Of a stretch of DNA of 59,991 nt, positions 16,955-26,152 are shown in pieces (the first letter of the stretch is position 1; each line of letters opens with the position of its first letter). A model generated the notes under the pieces. That model was given only the letters and a program-made list of their open reading frames with translations, searched no databases and was not told the DNA's origin. The translations under genes were made by a program, and so were the position numbers. The stretch covers positions 1 through 59,991 of the forward strand of contig PDZV01000024.1 in NCBI GenBank assembly GCA_002753135.1, in the 5' to 3' direction. This stretch comes from Magnetococcales bacterium WMHbinv6 (GTDB taxonomy: Bacteria; Pseudomonadota; Magnetococcia; Magnetococcales; Magnetaquicoccaceae).

Positions 16955-19633
16955 ATGAGAAATTTAAGCCTGCGTCTGACGCCCCAAGGAAAACTTGTTG
17001 TTGAACACGATGACGAGACGCCCTCTTTGGACGACAAAGTTGCTGATAGGGTGGCTGCCGCCTTTGCCAAAGGTGTCGGCTACGGATTGATGCAATTAGG
17101 GGCTTGTGAGGTGGGGAACGCCTTGCCCCCGGTGTTTGGATGGTGGCGTGATTTTGCTGCCCGCTACATGGTTGGGCTCTGCCTGCGCACGTCGCATGAC
17201 ATTCCCGATATTCCGCCACCAGCAACAGGCGATCTTTCGTTCCTGGTCCTGACAGCTCCCATGATGTCTGGTGGAGAGTATTTGAACGCCGATGTATTGC
17301 TGGGGTTATGGTCCGGGTTGGGCACAGCATTGACATCCTCTTTTGCCGAAGCCGGTATGGACTTGCAAAATTTTCTGCAGGGATTGAACCCGGTTTGGAA
17401 CTTGGTTGGGAGGGTGCATTTCAACTTGGCGGAAAATCGGCGCGACTCGGAACACCCCTTTGCCTTCATGGCCACCTACACGATGCGCCTTTCGTCGGAT
17501 GCCAAGGTTCAGCATGCACCGCTTGGCCAAGCTTTGCGCGAATATGCCGGGGCGGCGAACCGGGACAAACTGCTATCGTTGTTGTTGCCGGTGCAGAAAG
17601 CTGCGGAACGTTGCACGTGGCTGAAGACGATGGTCGATGCCGGGGAGATATTCCACCCTTTGCGTTGGGCTCCAGGCGATGCGGCGGGGTTTCTTGCCAG
17701 CGTGCCAGATCTTGAGAGTGCTGGAATCGTGGTGCGCATGCCTGCCACTTGGCGTTCCAATCGACCGGCACGACCACTGGTCACACTCTCTGTGGGTAAA
17801 AAGGCCCCTTCAGAAGTAGGGCTTTCCGGTCTGCTCGATTTTCAAATGGATGTCATGCTGGATGGCGAACCGCTCAACGATGATGAGATTGCCTCTTTGC
17901 TTGCTGGCACCGAAACATTGGTTTTGCTTCGTGGTCAGTGGGTAGAGATTGACCGTGAGCGATTGGAGCAGACCTTGCGGCAGTTAGAAGAGGCTGAGGC
18001 ATTGGCTCAGGAAGGTGGTTTGACCTTTGCGGAAGCCATGCGCATGCTGGCTGGTGCCCCTCTGGGTGCAGATGACAGGGGCATTACGTCCAGTGAATGG
18101 TCGAAGGTCGTTGCAGGTCCTTGGCTGGCTGACACGCTGAAGAGTTTGCGTAATCCTGATGGTCATGATGTTGACCCTGGTTCTTCACTGCGTGGCACCC
18201 TTCGACCGTACCAGAAAGCGGGTGTAAAGTGGTTGCACCTGTTGAGCAGTTTGGGACTCGGTGCCTGTCTTGCGGATGACATGGGGCTTGGCAAGACGGT
18301 ACAGGTTTTGTCTTTGTTGCTGGTACAGGCAAGGGAAGGGAACAATAGACAACCGAACCTGCTGGTAGTGCCAACCTCATTGTTGGCCAACTGGGTGGCG
18401 GAAATTGAGCGCTTTGCTCCCAGCCTGCAAATTCTCACAGTACACCCTTCGGCGTTAAGTGCCGACCAGATAAAATCTCTGACAGTAGACCAATTTTTAG
18501 GATTCGATCTCGTCATCACCAGTTATGGCAGCCTGTTGCGGTTATCGGTATTGGAAGATACCGACTGGCGGTTGCTCATCCTTGATGAGGCCCAGGCCAT
18601 CAAGAATCCGAATGCCAAGCAAACCAAGGCCGCCAAGGCGCTGAAAACGAGGGCGCGCATCGCTTTGACTGGTACGCCTGTGGAGAACCATCTGGGTGAT
18701 TTATGGTCAATTTTCGATTTTATCAATCCGGGACTTCTTGGAAATTTCAAACAATTCAATGGTTACACAAAAAAATTGGTTGGCCGAACACATAACCCTT
18801 ATGGCCCGTTGCGAGAACTGGTCGGGCCCTACATCTTGCGTCGCATGAAGACGGACAGGTCAATTATTTCCGACCTGCCAGATAAAACGGAGATCAAGGC
18901 ATACTGTTCCTTGGGACGGAAACAGGCGGCGCTTTATGGCCAAGCGGTAGAAAATTTAGCCAATGAACTGGAGGAGAGCGAAGGGATTCAGCGCAAGGGG
19001 TTGATTCTGTCCACCATGATGAGGCTGAAACAAATCTGCAACCACCCGTCCCACTGGTTGAATGATCATGACTGGTCTGAGGAAGAGAGCGGAAAATTTA
19101 TGCGTTTGCGGGAGATTGCCGAGGTGGTGTCGTCACGTCAAGAAAAAATGCTGCTTTTCACGCAGTTCCGGGAAACGACCGGACCACTGGCATCGTTTCT
19201 CAGCAGGATTTTTGGCCGCAGCGGGTTGGTTTTGCACGGCGATACGGCGGTCAAGAAACGCAAAGAGTTGGTGCAAGCCTTTCAGGAAGATGAGACGGTA
19301 CCTTTCTTTGTGCTGTCACTCAAAGCAGGCGGATCTGGTCTGAATCTGACGGCAGCGTCTCACGTCGTGCATTTCGACCGCTGGTGGAATCCTGCGGTGG
19401 AAAATCAAGCGACTGATCGTGCGTTTCGTATTGGGCAGAAAAAAAATGTGTTGGTGCATAAGTTTGTTTGCAAGGGTACGCTCGAAGAGAAAATAGACAC
19501 CCTGCTCGAAGCCAAGAAGAGTTTGACCAAGGATTTACTGGGTGATTCTGGCGAGATCAACGTAACCGAGATGACGAATGACGAACTGCTGCGCTTGGTG
19601 GCTTTTGACCTGAATGCGGTTATGGAGGAGTAA
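16955..19633 (+). CDS. SNF2-family DEAD/DEAH-box helicase with SNF2-associated N-terminal domain
   Basis: The 892-residue protein is a superfamily 2 ATP-dependent DNA translocase. The N-terminal half contains the bacterial SNF2-associated region (residues about 225-400, with LRWAPGDAAGFL and LLRGQWVEIDRERLE). The motor follows: motif I DDMGLGKT with Lys447, motif II DEAQ at residues 544-547, LTGTPVENHLGDLWS (motif III), then the C-terminal lobe with LLFTQFRE, SLKAGGSGLNLTAA and the arginine-finger motif QATDRAFRIGQ. The ATG at 16955 begins the family-like sequence; GGAGG at 16935-16939 is 15 bases upstream, rather far. It is separated by 5 bases from a SWIM zinc-finger gene, a pairing seen in many bacteria, so the two proteins probably act together on DNA. 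Chromatin-remodelling-like, repair or defence roles are all possible. Confidence 0.9.
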   Translation: MRNLSLRLTPQGKLVVEHDDETPSLDDKVADRVAAAFAKGVGYGLMQLGACEVGNALPPVFGWWRDFAARYMVGLCLRTSHDIPDIPPPATGDLSFLVLTAPMMSGGEYLNADVLLGLWSGLGTALTSSFAEAGMDLQNFLQGLNPVWNLVGRVHFNLAENRRDSEHPFAFMATYTMRLSSDAKVQHAPLGQALREYAGAANRDKLLSLLLPVQKAAERCTWLKTMVDAGEIFHPLRWAPGDAAGFLASVPDLESAGIVVRMPATWRSNRPARPLVTLSVGKKAPSEVGLSGLLDFQMDVMLDGEPLNDDEIASLLAGTETLVLLRGQWVEIDRERLEQTLRQLEEAEALAQEGGLTFAEAMRMLAGAPLGADDRGITSSEWSKVVAGPWLADTLKSLRNPDGHDVDPGSSLRGTLRPYQKAGVKWLHLLSSLGLGACLADDMGLGKTVQVLSLLLVQAREGNNRQPNLLVVPTSLLANWVAEIERFAPSLQILTVHPSALSADQIKSLTVDQFLGFDLVITSYGSLLRLSVLEDTDWRLLILDEAQAIKNPNAKQTKAAKALKTRARIALTGTPVENHLGDLWSIFDFINPGLLGNFKQFNGYTKKLVGRTHNPYGPLRELVGPYILRRMKTDRSIISDLPDKTEIKAYCSLGRKQAALYGQAVENLANELEESEGIQRKGLILSTMMRLKQICNHPSHWLNDHDWSEEESGKFMRLREIAEVVSSRQEKMLLFTQFRETTGPLASFLSRIFGRSGLVLHGDTAVKKRKELVQAFQEDETVPFFVLSLKAGGSGLNLTAASHVVHFDRWWNPAVENQATDRAFRIGQKKNVLVHKFVCKGTLEEKIDTLLEAKKSLTKDLLGDSGEINVTEMTNDELLRLVAFDLNAVMEE

Positions 19634-19638
19634 GAGGC

Positions 19639-20856
19639 ATGTCACGCTACGGAGGATGGGCACCCTATGTTCCGGTGGCTGAACGGCGCAGACAGGCGGC
19701 CCGTCAAGTGGAAAAAATGCGCAAGAAGGGGCAACTGGTTGCGCCGGTCGTGATCCAGGGGCAGGCCATTGCCACGACTTTTTGGGGGAAGGCCTGGTGC
19801 AAGAACCTGGAAAGCTATCAGGATTATGAAAATCGCCTGCCACGTGGCAGAACCTACGTGCGCAACGGTTCTGTCCTGGATCTTCAGATTCAGTCCAAAG
19901 AGATCCGGGCAATCGTCAGTGGATCATCAATCTATCAGATAAAGATCAGTATCTCGGCTGTCCCGGATGGAGTGTGGCAGAATATCTGCGGGGATTGTTC
20001 TGGCGGCATTGATTCCCTGGTTGAGCTATTACAGGGCCGTTTCAATAAAGGGGTTATGGATCGTTTGTGTCGCCAGGATGGCGGACTGTTTCCATCGCCG
20101 TCTGAGATCAAATTTTCCTGTAGTTGTCCTGATTATGCGTACATGTGCAAACACGTGGCAGCCGTGCTGTACGGGGTTGGTGCCCGTCTGGACGAGCAGC
20201 CGGAACTTCTGTTTTTGTTGCGGGCGGTGGACCAAAATGATTTGATTGCCCAGGTAGATACCTCTTTGCCGATGAGTATGCAGCACCCTTCCGAGGAAAA
20301 ATTGCTTGCAACCGAGGATATTGCCGATCTGTTTGGGCTGGATATATTGCATGAAGATGCCACGGCAAAACCGGTTATTGCACAGGAAGCCGTGGTGAGA
20401 ACGGTTGGGAAACGGGGTGGTGCTGCAGCACAAAAGCCTGTACAAGAGGTGATCAAGGCATCGGTTGCGGCTGTCAATAAACCCAAGGTGACTGTTGCAG
20501 AAAAGGCCGCGTCTGCAGTCGGCAAAGCCTCCGCTGCGAAGATGGTCACCAAAGTAAGAACCAAACAGGGCGGTTCTCGACCAGACGTTATGCCGCCTGT
20601 GTCTGCGCAGGATAAGCAGCAGGGAAAACAGGAGGAACTCTACCAGAAGATGCTGTCATTGGTAAAATCTGCTGGGTTCGATACTGTGGAAGAGTTTATC
20701 GCCACGCAAGGCAAGCAGTCAGGGAATGAGATGCTGACGAAATACCGGAACCCTCACAACGCGCAGCAAAGTTGGTCTGGCAAAGGCCGCAAGCCCAATT
20801 GGGTGGTGGCATATTTGGATGCTGGTGGCCGGATGGAGGAGTTGGAGGATGGCTGA
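19639..20856 (+). CDS. SWIM zinc-finger protein with H-NS-type C-terminal DNA-binding domain
   Basis: This 405-residue protein begins 5 bases after the helicase stop and is probably translated with it. The SWIM motif CxCx(n)CxH is intact: Cys161, Cys163, Cys170 and His172 in CSCPDYAYMCKH. A low-complexity Ala/Val/Lys linker (about 245-315) resembles histone H1-like tails. The last 38 residues (about 368-405) match the H-NS DNA-binding domain: KYRNPHNAQQSWSGKGRKP followed by NWVVAYLDAGG, compared with the TWSGRGRKPxW core of H-NS proteins. The SWIM domain is expected to bind zinc and DNA or protein. The fused H-NS module suggests AT-rich minor-groove targeting of the partner helicase, which is inference from domains only. 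Confidence 0.85.
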   Translation: MSRYGGWAPYVPVAERRRQAARQVEKMRKKGQLVAPVVIQGQAIATTFWGKAWCKNLESYQDYENRLPRGRTYVRNGSVLDLQIQSKEIRAIVSGSSIYQIKISISAVPDGVWQNICGDCSGGIDSLVELLQGRFNKGVMDRLCRQDGGLFPSPSEIKFSCSCPDYAYMCKHVAAVLYGVGARLDEQPELLFLLRAVDQNDLIAQVDTSLPMSMQHPSEEKLLATEDIADLFGLDILHEDATAKPVIAQEAVVRTVGKRGGAAAQKPVQEVIKASVAAVNKPKVTVAEKAASAVGKASAAKMVTKVRTKQGGSRPDVMPPVSAQDKQQGKQEELYQKMLSLVKSAGFDTVEEFIATQGKQSGNEMLTKYRNPHNAQQSWSGKGRKPNWVVAYLDAGGRMEELEDG

Positions 20857-21033
20857 TCCAAATTTTATGACTGCTTCTCCCTGTCTTGCCCCCTGTTGTC
20901 TGGAAACGTGAGGGAAATCCGATTCGCTGGCGGGCCTCGCTGTCAATACACATCCAACCCGGTCTTGCTCTGTCCAGTCAAGTTAGCAACCAAGACTCTT
21001 CGGCAAGTAACAGGGGCGCGCGAAATATTCCGT

Positions 21034-21052
21034 GAGGGGCGTCGAGCCCCTC
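21034..21052. other. Perfect 7-bp hairpin upstream of the FkbM gene
   Basis: GAGGGGC (21034-21040) pairs with GCCCCTC (21046-21052) across a 5-base loop. No T-tract follows on the plus strand, so it is not a standard terminator. Confidence 0.6.
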
Positions 21053-21068
21053 AACAGGGGAGCAGGCG

Positions 21069-21101
21069 GGGCAAAACCGTTTTGCGGTTGACTTTTTGCC
21101 C
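21069..21101. other. Two-part inverted repeat upstream of the FkbM gene
   Basis: GGGCAAAA (21069-21076) pairs with TTTTGCCC (21094-21101), and inside it AACCG (21075-21079) can pair with CGGTT (21085-21089). The A/T pairs at the base would supply a U-run on either strand, so it may act as a bidirectional terminator between the helicase pair and the methyltransferase gene. Confidence 0.5.
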
Positions 21102-21179
21102 TGAGGATATCAATCTGAACGGGGCAGGAGGGTGACCTGTCAACCTGATAATTTTAATTGGCACCTTGGAAACAGAATA

Positions 21180-22487
21180 ATGATCAATAAAGAAACTTTT
21201 CTTTCTTTTGTCTTGCCGATGGTAAATATTGGAATAAATTTTGATGATTTGTTCAAGGTGTTTGTTGCGCCACATTTTAGTGGAGAAGAATCATCAACTT
21301 TGGAGAAAATATTGCAATCATTGTGCAAAATCAATGCCTCTGTCAAAGAGAATGGCCAAGTTTCATTGCAAAAAGTGAGTGCCAATGATCATGATACGGA
21401 TGTGTTAAACTTTGCCCTGCAGTGGTATCAAAAACATGCTGGTGTATCTGAAAATGCTGGCAATATTTTCATGAATTATCTGCACTATTACGCCCTTTTC
21501 GATGAAAAGCAAATTATTAAAAATAATGTGCAAGGAGCCCCGGTACCGTGGTATTCCCCTGATCCCTTCGCTGACTGTCAACAGCGCGCCTTTTGGATGA
21601 ACTGGATTGTCGATCATCGCCAGCAACTGTTTGCGGCCTGGAATCAACTGGCAGATCAATGGTCAAAGGATCTCTTTGTCGTCTTGTTGCGCTACAGGAT
21701 GTCGGGACCGAGTCATGTTCGTTTGACCACAGATGCCCACTGGTATTGGAACGCCTTCTACGCACTGAACAATCATATTGTTCGCAATCAGCAGTACGCA
21801 ACCTTTTCGTTTCAAGGTATGCCAATCAAATTACATGCAGCCACTTCTGGTATCTTTTTTGCGTTTTTTGCAAATCAATATTTTTATCACAAAGAGAATG
21901 TTACCATTCAGCCGGAATCGGGTGATCATGTCATCGATGCCGGGGCCTATATTGGTGAATCTGCCGTGCGTTTTTCTATTGCCGTCGGAAAAGAAGGTCA
22001 TGTTTACAGCTTTGAGCCGGTACATAACCACTTGGAGATTATACAGCATAATTTGCAGTTGAATAATGTTGAAAATGTAAGCGTTATGCCATATGGTCTT
22101 TCAAATGTTGTGAATACTGTGATGCCGGTGCGGTTTGGTTCTGCAAGTGCCATCATGGGGCAGTTTACCATTGAAGATTGTGAAGCACCTCTTACTACCT
22201 TGGATACCCTGGTGGCCAATGGAACAATAGCAAAAGTTGACTATATAAAAATGGATGTGGAAGGCGCTGAATTGTTGGCGTTACAAGGAGCCGAATCGAC
22301 GATCCGTCGTTTTCGCCCCAAATTGGTTATTTGCATTTATCACAAGCCGCAGGATCTTTACGAGATTGCCCAGTGGATCGCTGATTTGCAACTGGGGTAT
22401 ACCTTCTACATGGATCATTACATGACACAAATTAACGAAACGGTTCTCTATGCTGCGGTAAAACCGTTCGTTCACGCTGCGGTTTAG
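21180..22487 (+). CDS. FkbM-family SAM-dependent methyltransferase
   Basis: The C-terminal half of this 435-residue protein is an FkbM/Methyltransf_21 domain. The SAM-binding motif is VIDAGAYIGESAVRF (near residue 250), followed by VYSFEPVHNHLEIIQHNLQ and the post-motif KMDVEGAELLALQGAE. The N-terminal 230 residues are helical-looking and unassigned. Family members O-methylate sugars or small molecules, often in surface polysaccharide or glycan clusters, but no glycan genes are nearby, so the substrate is unknown. The codons are AT-rich compared with everything downstream of 22.5 kb, consistent with acquired DNA. The ATG at 21180 was chosen; a GTG at 21132 directly abuts its AGGAGG and would be poorly spaced. 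The Shine-Dalgarno for 21180 is weak. Confidence 0.8.
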   Translation: MINKETFLSFVLPMVNIGINFDDLFKVFVAPHFSGEESSTLEKILQSLCKINASVKENGQVSLQKVSANDHDTDVLNFALQWYQKHAGVSENAGNIFMNYLHYYALFDEKQIIKNNVQGAPVPWYSPDPFADCQQRAFWMNWIVDHRQQLFAAWNQLADQWSKDLFVVLLRYRMSGPSHVRLTTDAHWYWNAFYALNNHIVRNQQYATFSFQGMPIKLHAATSGIFFAFFANQYFYHKENVTIQPESGDHVIDAGAYIGESAVRFSIAVGKEGHVYSFEPVHNHLEIIQHNLQLNNVENVSVMPYGLSNVVNTVMPVRFGSASAIMGQFTIEDCEAPLTTLDTLVANGTIAKVDYIKMDVEGAELLALQGAESTIRRFRPKLVICIYHKPQDLYEIAQWIADLQLGYTFYMDHYMTQINETVLYAAVKPFVHAAV

Positions 22488-22660
22488 CCGAAATTCGTCT
22501 GTCGTTTAACAAAATCGCAAGCAGGAGCAGTGCATACTTTTTTGTCGGGTACGGTTTGTCTTGGCCATTACTGAGGGGGAACTGGGTGGTGCGCGAGGAT
22601 CTCTGCCCTGGCCGGGTGGACGCTTGTTTCTGGAGTTTGCCACTCTTGGCGAGGGAAAAA

Positions 22661-23764
22661 ATGGCTGTTTTGCGCTTGGCAGGGTGCCTGCTGGTTGGCT
22701 TGCTGTCGATGTGGCTTCTGCTGCCCGCGCTGGCAGCTGCAGAGAGCAACAGCAGCAGCCCGTCTGTGGTGCAGGAGAAGGCCGATAAAGCGGCTGCAGC
22801 CATCATCTCCGTGGGTATCCAACCGATGTGGCTGCCGGGGGGGATTATCACTGAAGTTGTGCGGCGGGACCGTGTTCTGCGTCTGGCGCTGCAGCAACTG
22901 GGCAAGGAGGTGCGCTTTCACCCCTTTTTGTCGGGTGTGGAGGTCAACAACGCCCTGCAGCAAGGGGAGTTGGTGGGTGGCGTGGTGGGGGATATGCCGG
23001 CCATCACCGCCTGTGCGGCGGAGCGGATTGTCATTGTCGCGCTGCTTGACCAAAATTTTACCTCCATCGTCGCTGGCAAAACCATGCTGCCGGACGAACT
23101 GCGCGGGCGGCGCATTGGCTATGTGCCTGGTTCCAACGCCCATTATGCCCTGTTGAATACCCTGAAAGCCTACCGGATTCCCCTTGCCGATGTTACCCTG
23201 CAGTCCATGCCCTTGCAGGCAATGGCCGAGGCTTTAGCCGAAGGCCGTATCGATGCTTTTTCCGCCTGGGAGCCGACCCCGGCTCTGGCCATCAAACGCT
23301 ACAAGCATACGGTGATCCATCGGCAGTTGACATCGGGTTATTGGTATTTTACCAACGCTTTTGTGCAACAGCATCCGGAAGAGGTTGCCCTCTTTCTGGC
23401 TGCCGAACTGCGTGCCTTGCACTGGTTGACCCAATCCGACGACCATTTGTTGCAAGCCGTTTCCTGGTCGGAAGCGGCCATTCGCGACCTGACCGGCAGA
23501 ACGTTGGCCCTGGCCCGGGAGGATATTTTCCGTTTGGTGCGACGCTCGTTGCATGCTCTGGCCGTTTTGCCGCTGCTCCCCGAGGATGAACTGCAGGAAG
23601 AGGGGAGGCTGGGCAAAGCGGTAGAATTTTTGCAGTCACTTGGCAACATTCCGCCCGGTTTTACGTGGCAACACATGCTTGCCTGTCTTGATCGCAGTCG
23701 GGGCGAAGCGGTACTCGCCGCCCAGCAACGGTATCGTACCCTGTCGTTTGACTATGAGGAGTGA
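22661..23764 (+). CDS. Periplasmic solute-binding protein (NMT1/SsuA-like)
   Basis: This 367-residue protein has a clear signal peptide, MAVLRLAGCLLVGLLSMW through LLLPALAAA, with cleavage expected near residue 27. The mature part looks like a type 2 periplasmic binding protein of the NMT1/SsuA/NrtA group: GVEVNNALQQGELVGGVVGD is the ligand-site-type segment, then LRGRRIGYVPGSNAHY and AEGRIDAFSAWEPTP. GAGGGA lies just before the ATG at 22661. No permease or ATPase gene is next to it. Instead it is followed after 6 bases by a membrane sensor kinase, so it may hand ligand information to that kinase rather than feed a transporter (inference). The ligand is not predictable; sulfonates, nitrate or pyrimidine-like molecules bind relatives. 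Confidence 0.8.
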   Translation: MAVLRLAGCLLVGLLSMWLLLPALAAAESNSSSPSVVQEKADKAAAAIISVGIQPMWLPGGIITEVVRRDRVLRLALQQLGKEVRFHPFLSGVEVNNALQQGELVGGVVGDMPAITACAAERIVIVALLDQNFTSIVAGKTMLPDELRGRRIGYVPGSNAHYALLNTLKAYRIPLADVTLQSMPLQAMAEALAEGRIDAFSAWEPTPALAIKRYKHTVIHRQLTSGYWYFTNAFVQQHPEEVALFLAAELRALHWLTQSDDHLLQAVSWSEAAIRDLTGRTLALAREDIFRLVRRSLHALAVLPLLPEDELQEEGRLGKAVEFLQSLGNIPPGFTWQHMLACLDRSRGEAVLAAQQRYRTLSFDYEE

Positions 23765-23770
23765 ACTCTC

Positions 23771-25684
23771 TTGGTCTGGAGTCTGCGCACACGGCTGATC
23801 TTTTGGTTTGGCACCCTCTTTCTCAGTGGTCTGTTCTGCACGCTGGCGGTTACTCTGTGGGGGGTGCCGTTTACCCGTCTGGAGGGGCGTATTCAGCAGT
23901 TGCGCAGCGAAACCTATCAACAGCTGAACTGGATCGCCGACCTGCACAAGGAGCAGATCGAAAGCTGGTTGGAAGATAAAAGAAAAGATGTGCAAATGAT
24001 CGCCACCCATCCTCTGTTGCCGGTGGTGTTGAGCAATCTGCATAACGACAGCAACAGGGATACCCTCAAAGTCCTGCTGCGCAGCGTGGCCAACAGTTAT
24101 CCGGAGTTTGACCATGTCGAGCTGCTGGCGTTGCCCCATCACAGCCTGTTTTCCAGCCAGCCGCTGGCTGTGCAGGGGGTATCCAACGACAGCTTTTTGC
24201 ACCATACCCTTTTGGCTCGTCGCGGCTACCTGGGGCGGCCCAAAAGGCTTGGTAACGGTACACACCCTCAATTCCGTATCGGTATTCCAATCTTTGCTGA
24301 CCAGGATCAGCCTTTGGCGGTTCTGGTGGCCTTTTTGTCGGCGGATACCATTTTCAAGGAGCTGTTCGATGCGGGAGAGCGGCTTTCCGGCAATGGGGAG
24401 GTGCTGTTGGTTGACGATGCTGGCCATCTGCTCAGTTCGGCAAAATACCCACACACGGAGGCTGTCGCATCCGGTTTATTGGTCAACAAGGTTGGTTATG
24501 AAGGGCTGCTGATTGCACCCGATTATCGCAACGTTTCCGTGGTGGCGGCGGTGCGTTATCTGCGTCTTCATCCAGAGTGGGGGATGGGGTTGCTGGTCAA
24601 AACCGATCAGTCGGAGCTGTTGCGGCTGTTGCAACAGGAGATTGTTTCAACCCTCTTGATCGGTGTGACGGCCTGTCTGGTGTTGCTGGCCATGAGTTAT
24701 TTTCTGGTGCGCCAGCAGATGCAGCGACTTGATCTGGTCAGTCACACCGCCGCCCGCCTGGCCGACAATGAACTGGGTGCCCGTTCGCAGCTGCAGGGAG
24801 AGGATGAAATCGGGCTGTTGGGGCAAACGTTGGACCATATGGCGGTCCGCATGGAGGCGACGATTCAGGCGTTGACCCGGGAAGCCGCTGAACATCGGCA
24901 GACTGTGTCCGATTTGGCCCAACTCAATGAAGAGCTGCGCAATTTTACCTATATCGTCTCGCATGATTTGCGCTCACCGCTGCTCAGTATTCAGGGTTTT
25001 TCCGAAGAGTTGCACCTGGATCTCAAAGAGCTGGATGAGCAGTTGACACCGCTTTTGCCCGCTCAGGAGACGGCACGGAGCAGACAGATCCGTGAGTTGC
25101 AGCGCCGCTTGCCGGAAGATTTGCACTTTGTGCAGGCGGCAACCGAAAAAATGGAACGTTTGATCAATGCCGTGCTGAAACTTTCCCGTACCGGGCACCT
25201 GGAGTTGCGGCAGGAGAGGGTGGATTTGCAGGCGGTGGTGGAGGAAAACATTCAGGCTTTGGCCTATGCCATTCGCAGCGCAGGCGCAACCGTTACCGTT
25301 GACCCATTGCCCCGTCTGTTGATCGACCGGACCGCCATCGAGCAGATTGTCGGCAACCTGCTCAACAATGCGATCAAATACCTGGAACCAGGCCGTCCTG
25401 GCATGGTACACATCAGTGCCACAGTCGATCATGCGCTGCAGCGCATCACCCTGTGCATGGCAGATAATGGCCGAGGCGTTGCCCAGGAAGATCTTAAAAA
25501 AATATTTATGCTCTTCCACCGGGTTGGCAAACAGGATACCCCGGGGGAGGGGATGGGTCTGGCCTATGTTCTCTCTTTGGTCAGACGGTTGGGAGGGCGT
25601 ATCCAGTGTCAATCCACCTTGGGCAGTGGTTCCCTTTTTCGGGTTACTTTGCCATACATTGTGCCGCCCACCGACGACTGCTAA
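23771..25684 (+). CDS. Membrane sensor histidine kinase with HAMP domain
   Basis: The 637-residue protein has an N-terminal membrane segment (about residues 8-30), a large periplasmic sensory region, a second membrane segment (about 290-312) and a HAMP-like linker (RLADNELGARSQLQGEDEIG). The HisKA box is SHDLRSPLLS with phospho-acceptor His398, and the HATPase domain has the N box LLNNAIKYLEPG and G boxes ADNGRGVAQED and GEGMGLAYVLSL. The kinase core resembles phytochrome-like/NtrB-type kinases that pair with Rcp1-type regulators, and just such a regulator follows 15 bases downstream. The only plausible start is TTG at 23771, 9 bases after GAGGAG, itself overlapping the stop of the binding-protein gene; translation is probably coupled. 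Confidence 0.85.
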   Translation: MVWSLRTRLIFWFGTLFLSGLFCTLAVTLWGVPFTRLEGRIQQLRSETYQQLNWIADLHKEQIESWLEDKRKDVQMIATHPLLPVVLSNLHNDSNRDTLKVLLRSVANSYPEFDHVELLALPHHSLFSSQPLAVQGVSNDSFLHHTLLARRGYLGRPKRLGNGTHPQFRIGIPIFADQDQPLAVLVAFLSADTIFKELFDAGERLSGNGEVLLVDDAGHLLSSAKYPHTEAVASGLLVNKVGYEGLLIAPDYRNVSVVAAVRYLRLHPEWGMGLLVKTDQSELLRLLQQEIVSTLLIGVTACLVLLAMSYFLVRQQMQRLDLVSHTAARLADNELGARSQLQGEDEIGLLGQTLDHMAVRMEATIQALTREAAEHRQTVSDLAQLNEELRNFTYIVSHDLRSPLLSIQGFSEELHLDLKELDEQLTPLLPAQETARSRQIRELQRRLPEDLHFVQAATEKMERLINAVLKLSRTGHLELRQERVDLQAVVEENIQALAYAIRSAGATVTVDPLPRLLIDRTAIEQIVGNLLNNAIKYLEPGRPGMVHISATVDHALQRITLCMADNGRGVAQEDLKKIFMLFHRVGKQDTPGEGMGLAYVLSLVRRLGGRIQCQSTLGSGSLFRVTLPYIVPPTDDC

Positions 25685-25699
25685 AAAGGAGACAAGCCG

Positions 25700-26152
25700 A
25701 TGGAGAGCGACAACTCGCTACAACCTGTCACCATTCTGATGGTGGAAGATGATGATGGACATGCCACCCTGATTGAGCGCAACCTGCGCCGTGGTGGCAT
25801 CAATAACCCGATCATCCGTCTGAAAAACGGTCGGGAGGCGTTGGATTTTCTCTATGCGCGTGGTCAGTATGCCGGAGCCAGCTTTCCGGTCCATCTGCTG
25901 ATGCTGCTCGATCTGAATATGCCGGAAATGGATGGTTATCAAGTGATTCAGGTCATGAAAGAGGATGAACGGCTGCGGGTGATCCCTGTGGTGGTGCTGA
26001 CCACCACGGACGATCCTGTCGAGGTGCAACGCTGCTATGATTTGGGCTGCAACAATTTTGTCACCAAACCGGTCAACTCCCTTGAGCTTGCCAAAACCAT
26101 TCAGAACATGGGATTGTTTATTCATATCATGTCGTTTCCCTGTTGCGCATGA
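25700..26152 (+). CDS. Single-domain response regulator (Rcp1/CheY-like)
   Basis: This 150-residue protein is one receiver domain and no output domain. The acidic pocket is VEDDDG (about residues 15-20), the phospho-acceptor Asp71 lies in [12 protein letters not shown], and the conserved Lys123 in VTKPVNS. The loop between helix 1 and strand 2 ([20 protein letters not shown]) is characteristic of Rcp1-type regulators that serve phytochrome-like kinases. AAGGAG lies before the ATG. The C-terminus is slightly unusual, ending in a hydrophobic [11 protein letters not shown]. It overlaps the next gene in an ATGA arrangement. It presumably relays phosphate from the kinase upstream to, or in parallel with, the hybrid kinase downstream. 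Confidence 0.9.
   Translation: MESDNSLQPVTILMVEDDDGHATLIERNLRRGGINNPIIRLKNGREALDFLYARGQYAGASFPVHLLMLLDLNMPEMDGYQVIQVMKEDERLRVIPVVVLTTTDDPVEVQRCYDLGCNNFVTKPVNSLELAKTIQNMGLFIHIMSFPCCA

Larger units (their letters stand above)
20857..21179. other. Non-coding stretch with two hairpins
   Basis: No gene is supported here. It contains two strong inverted repeats, listed separately. A 79-codon open frame (20896-21135) lacks a usable ribosome-binding site and matches nothing I recognise. Confidence 0.5.

Noticed and set aside
20896-21135. 79-codon frame between the SWIM and FkbM genes
   Set aside because: It runs through both hairpins, has no ribosome-binding site and matches no known protein.
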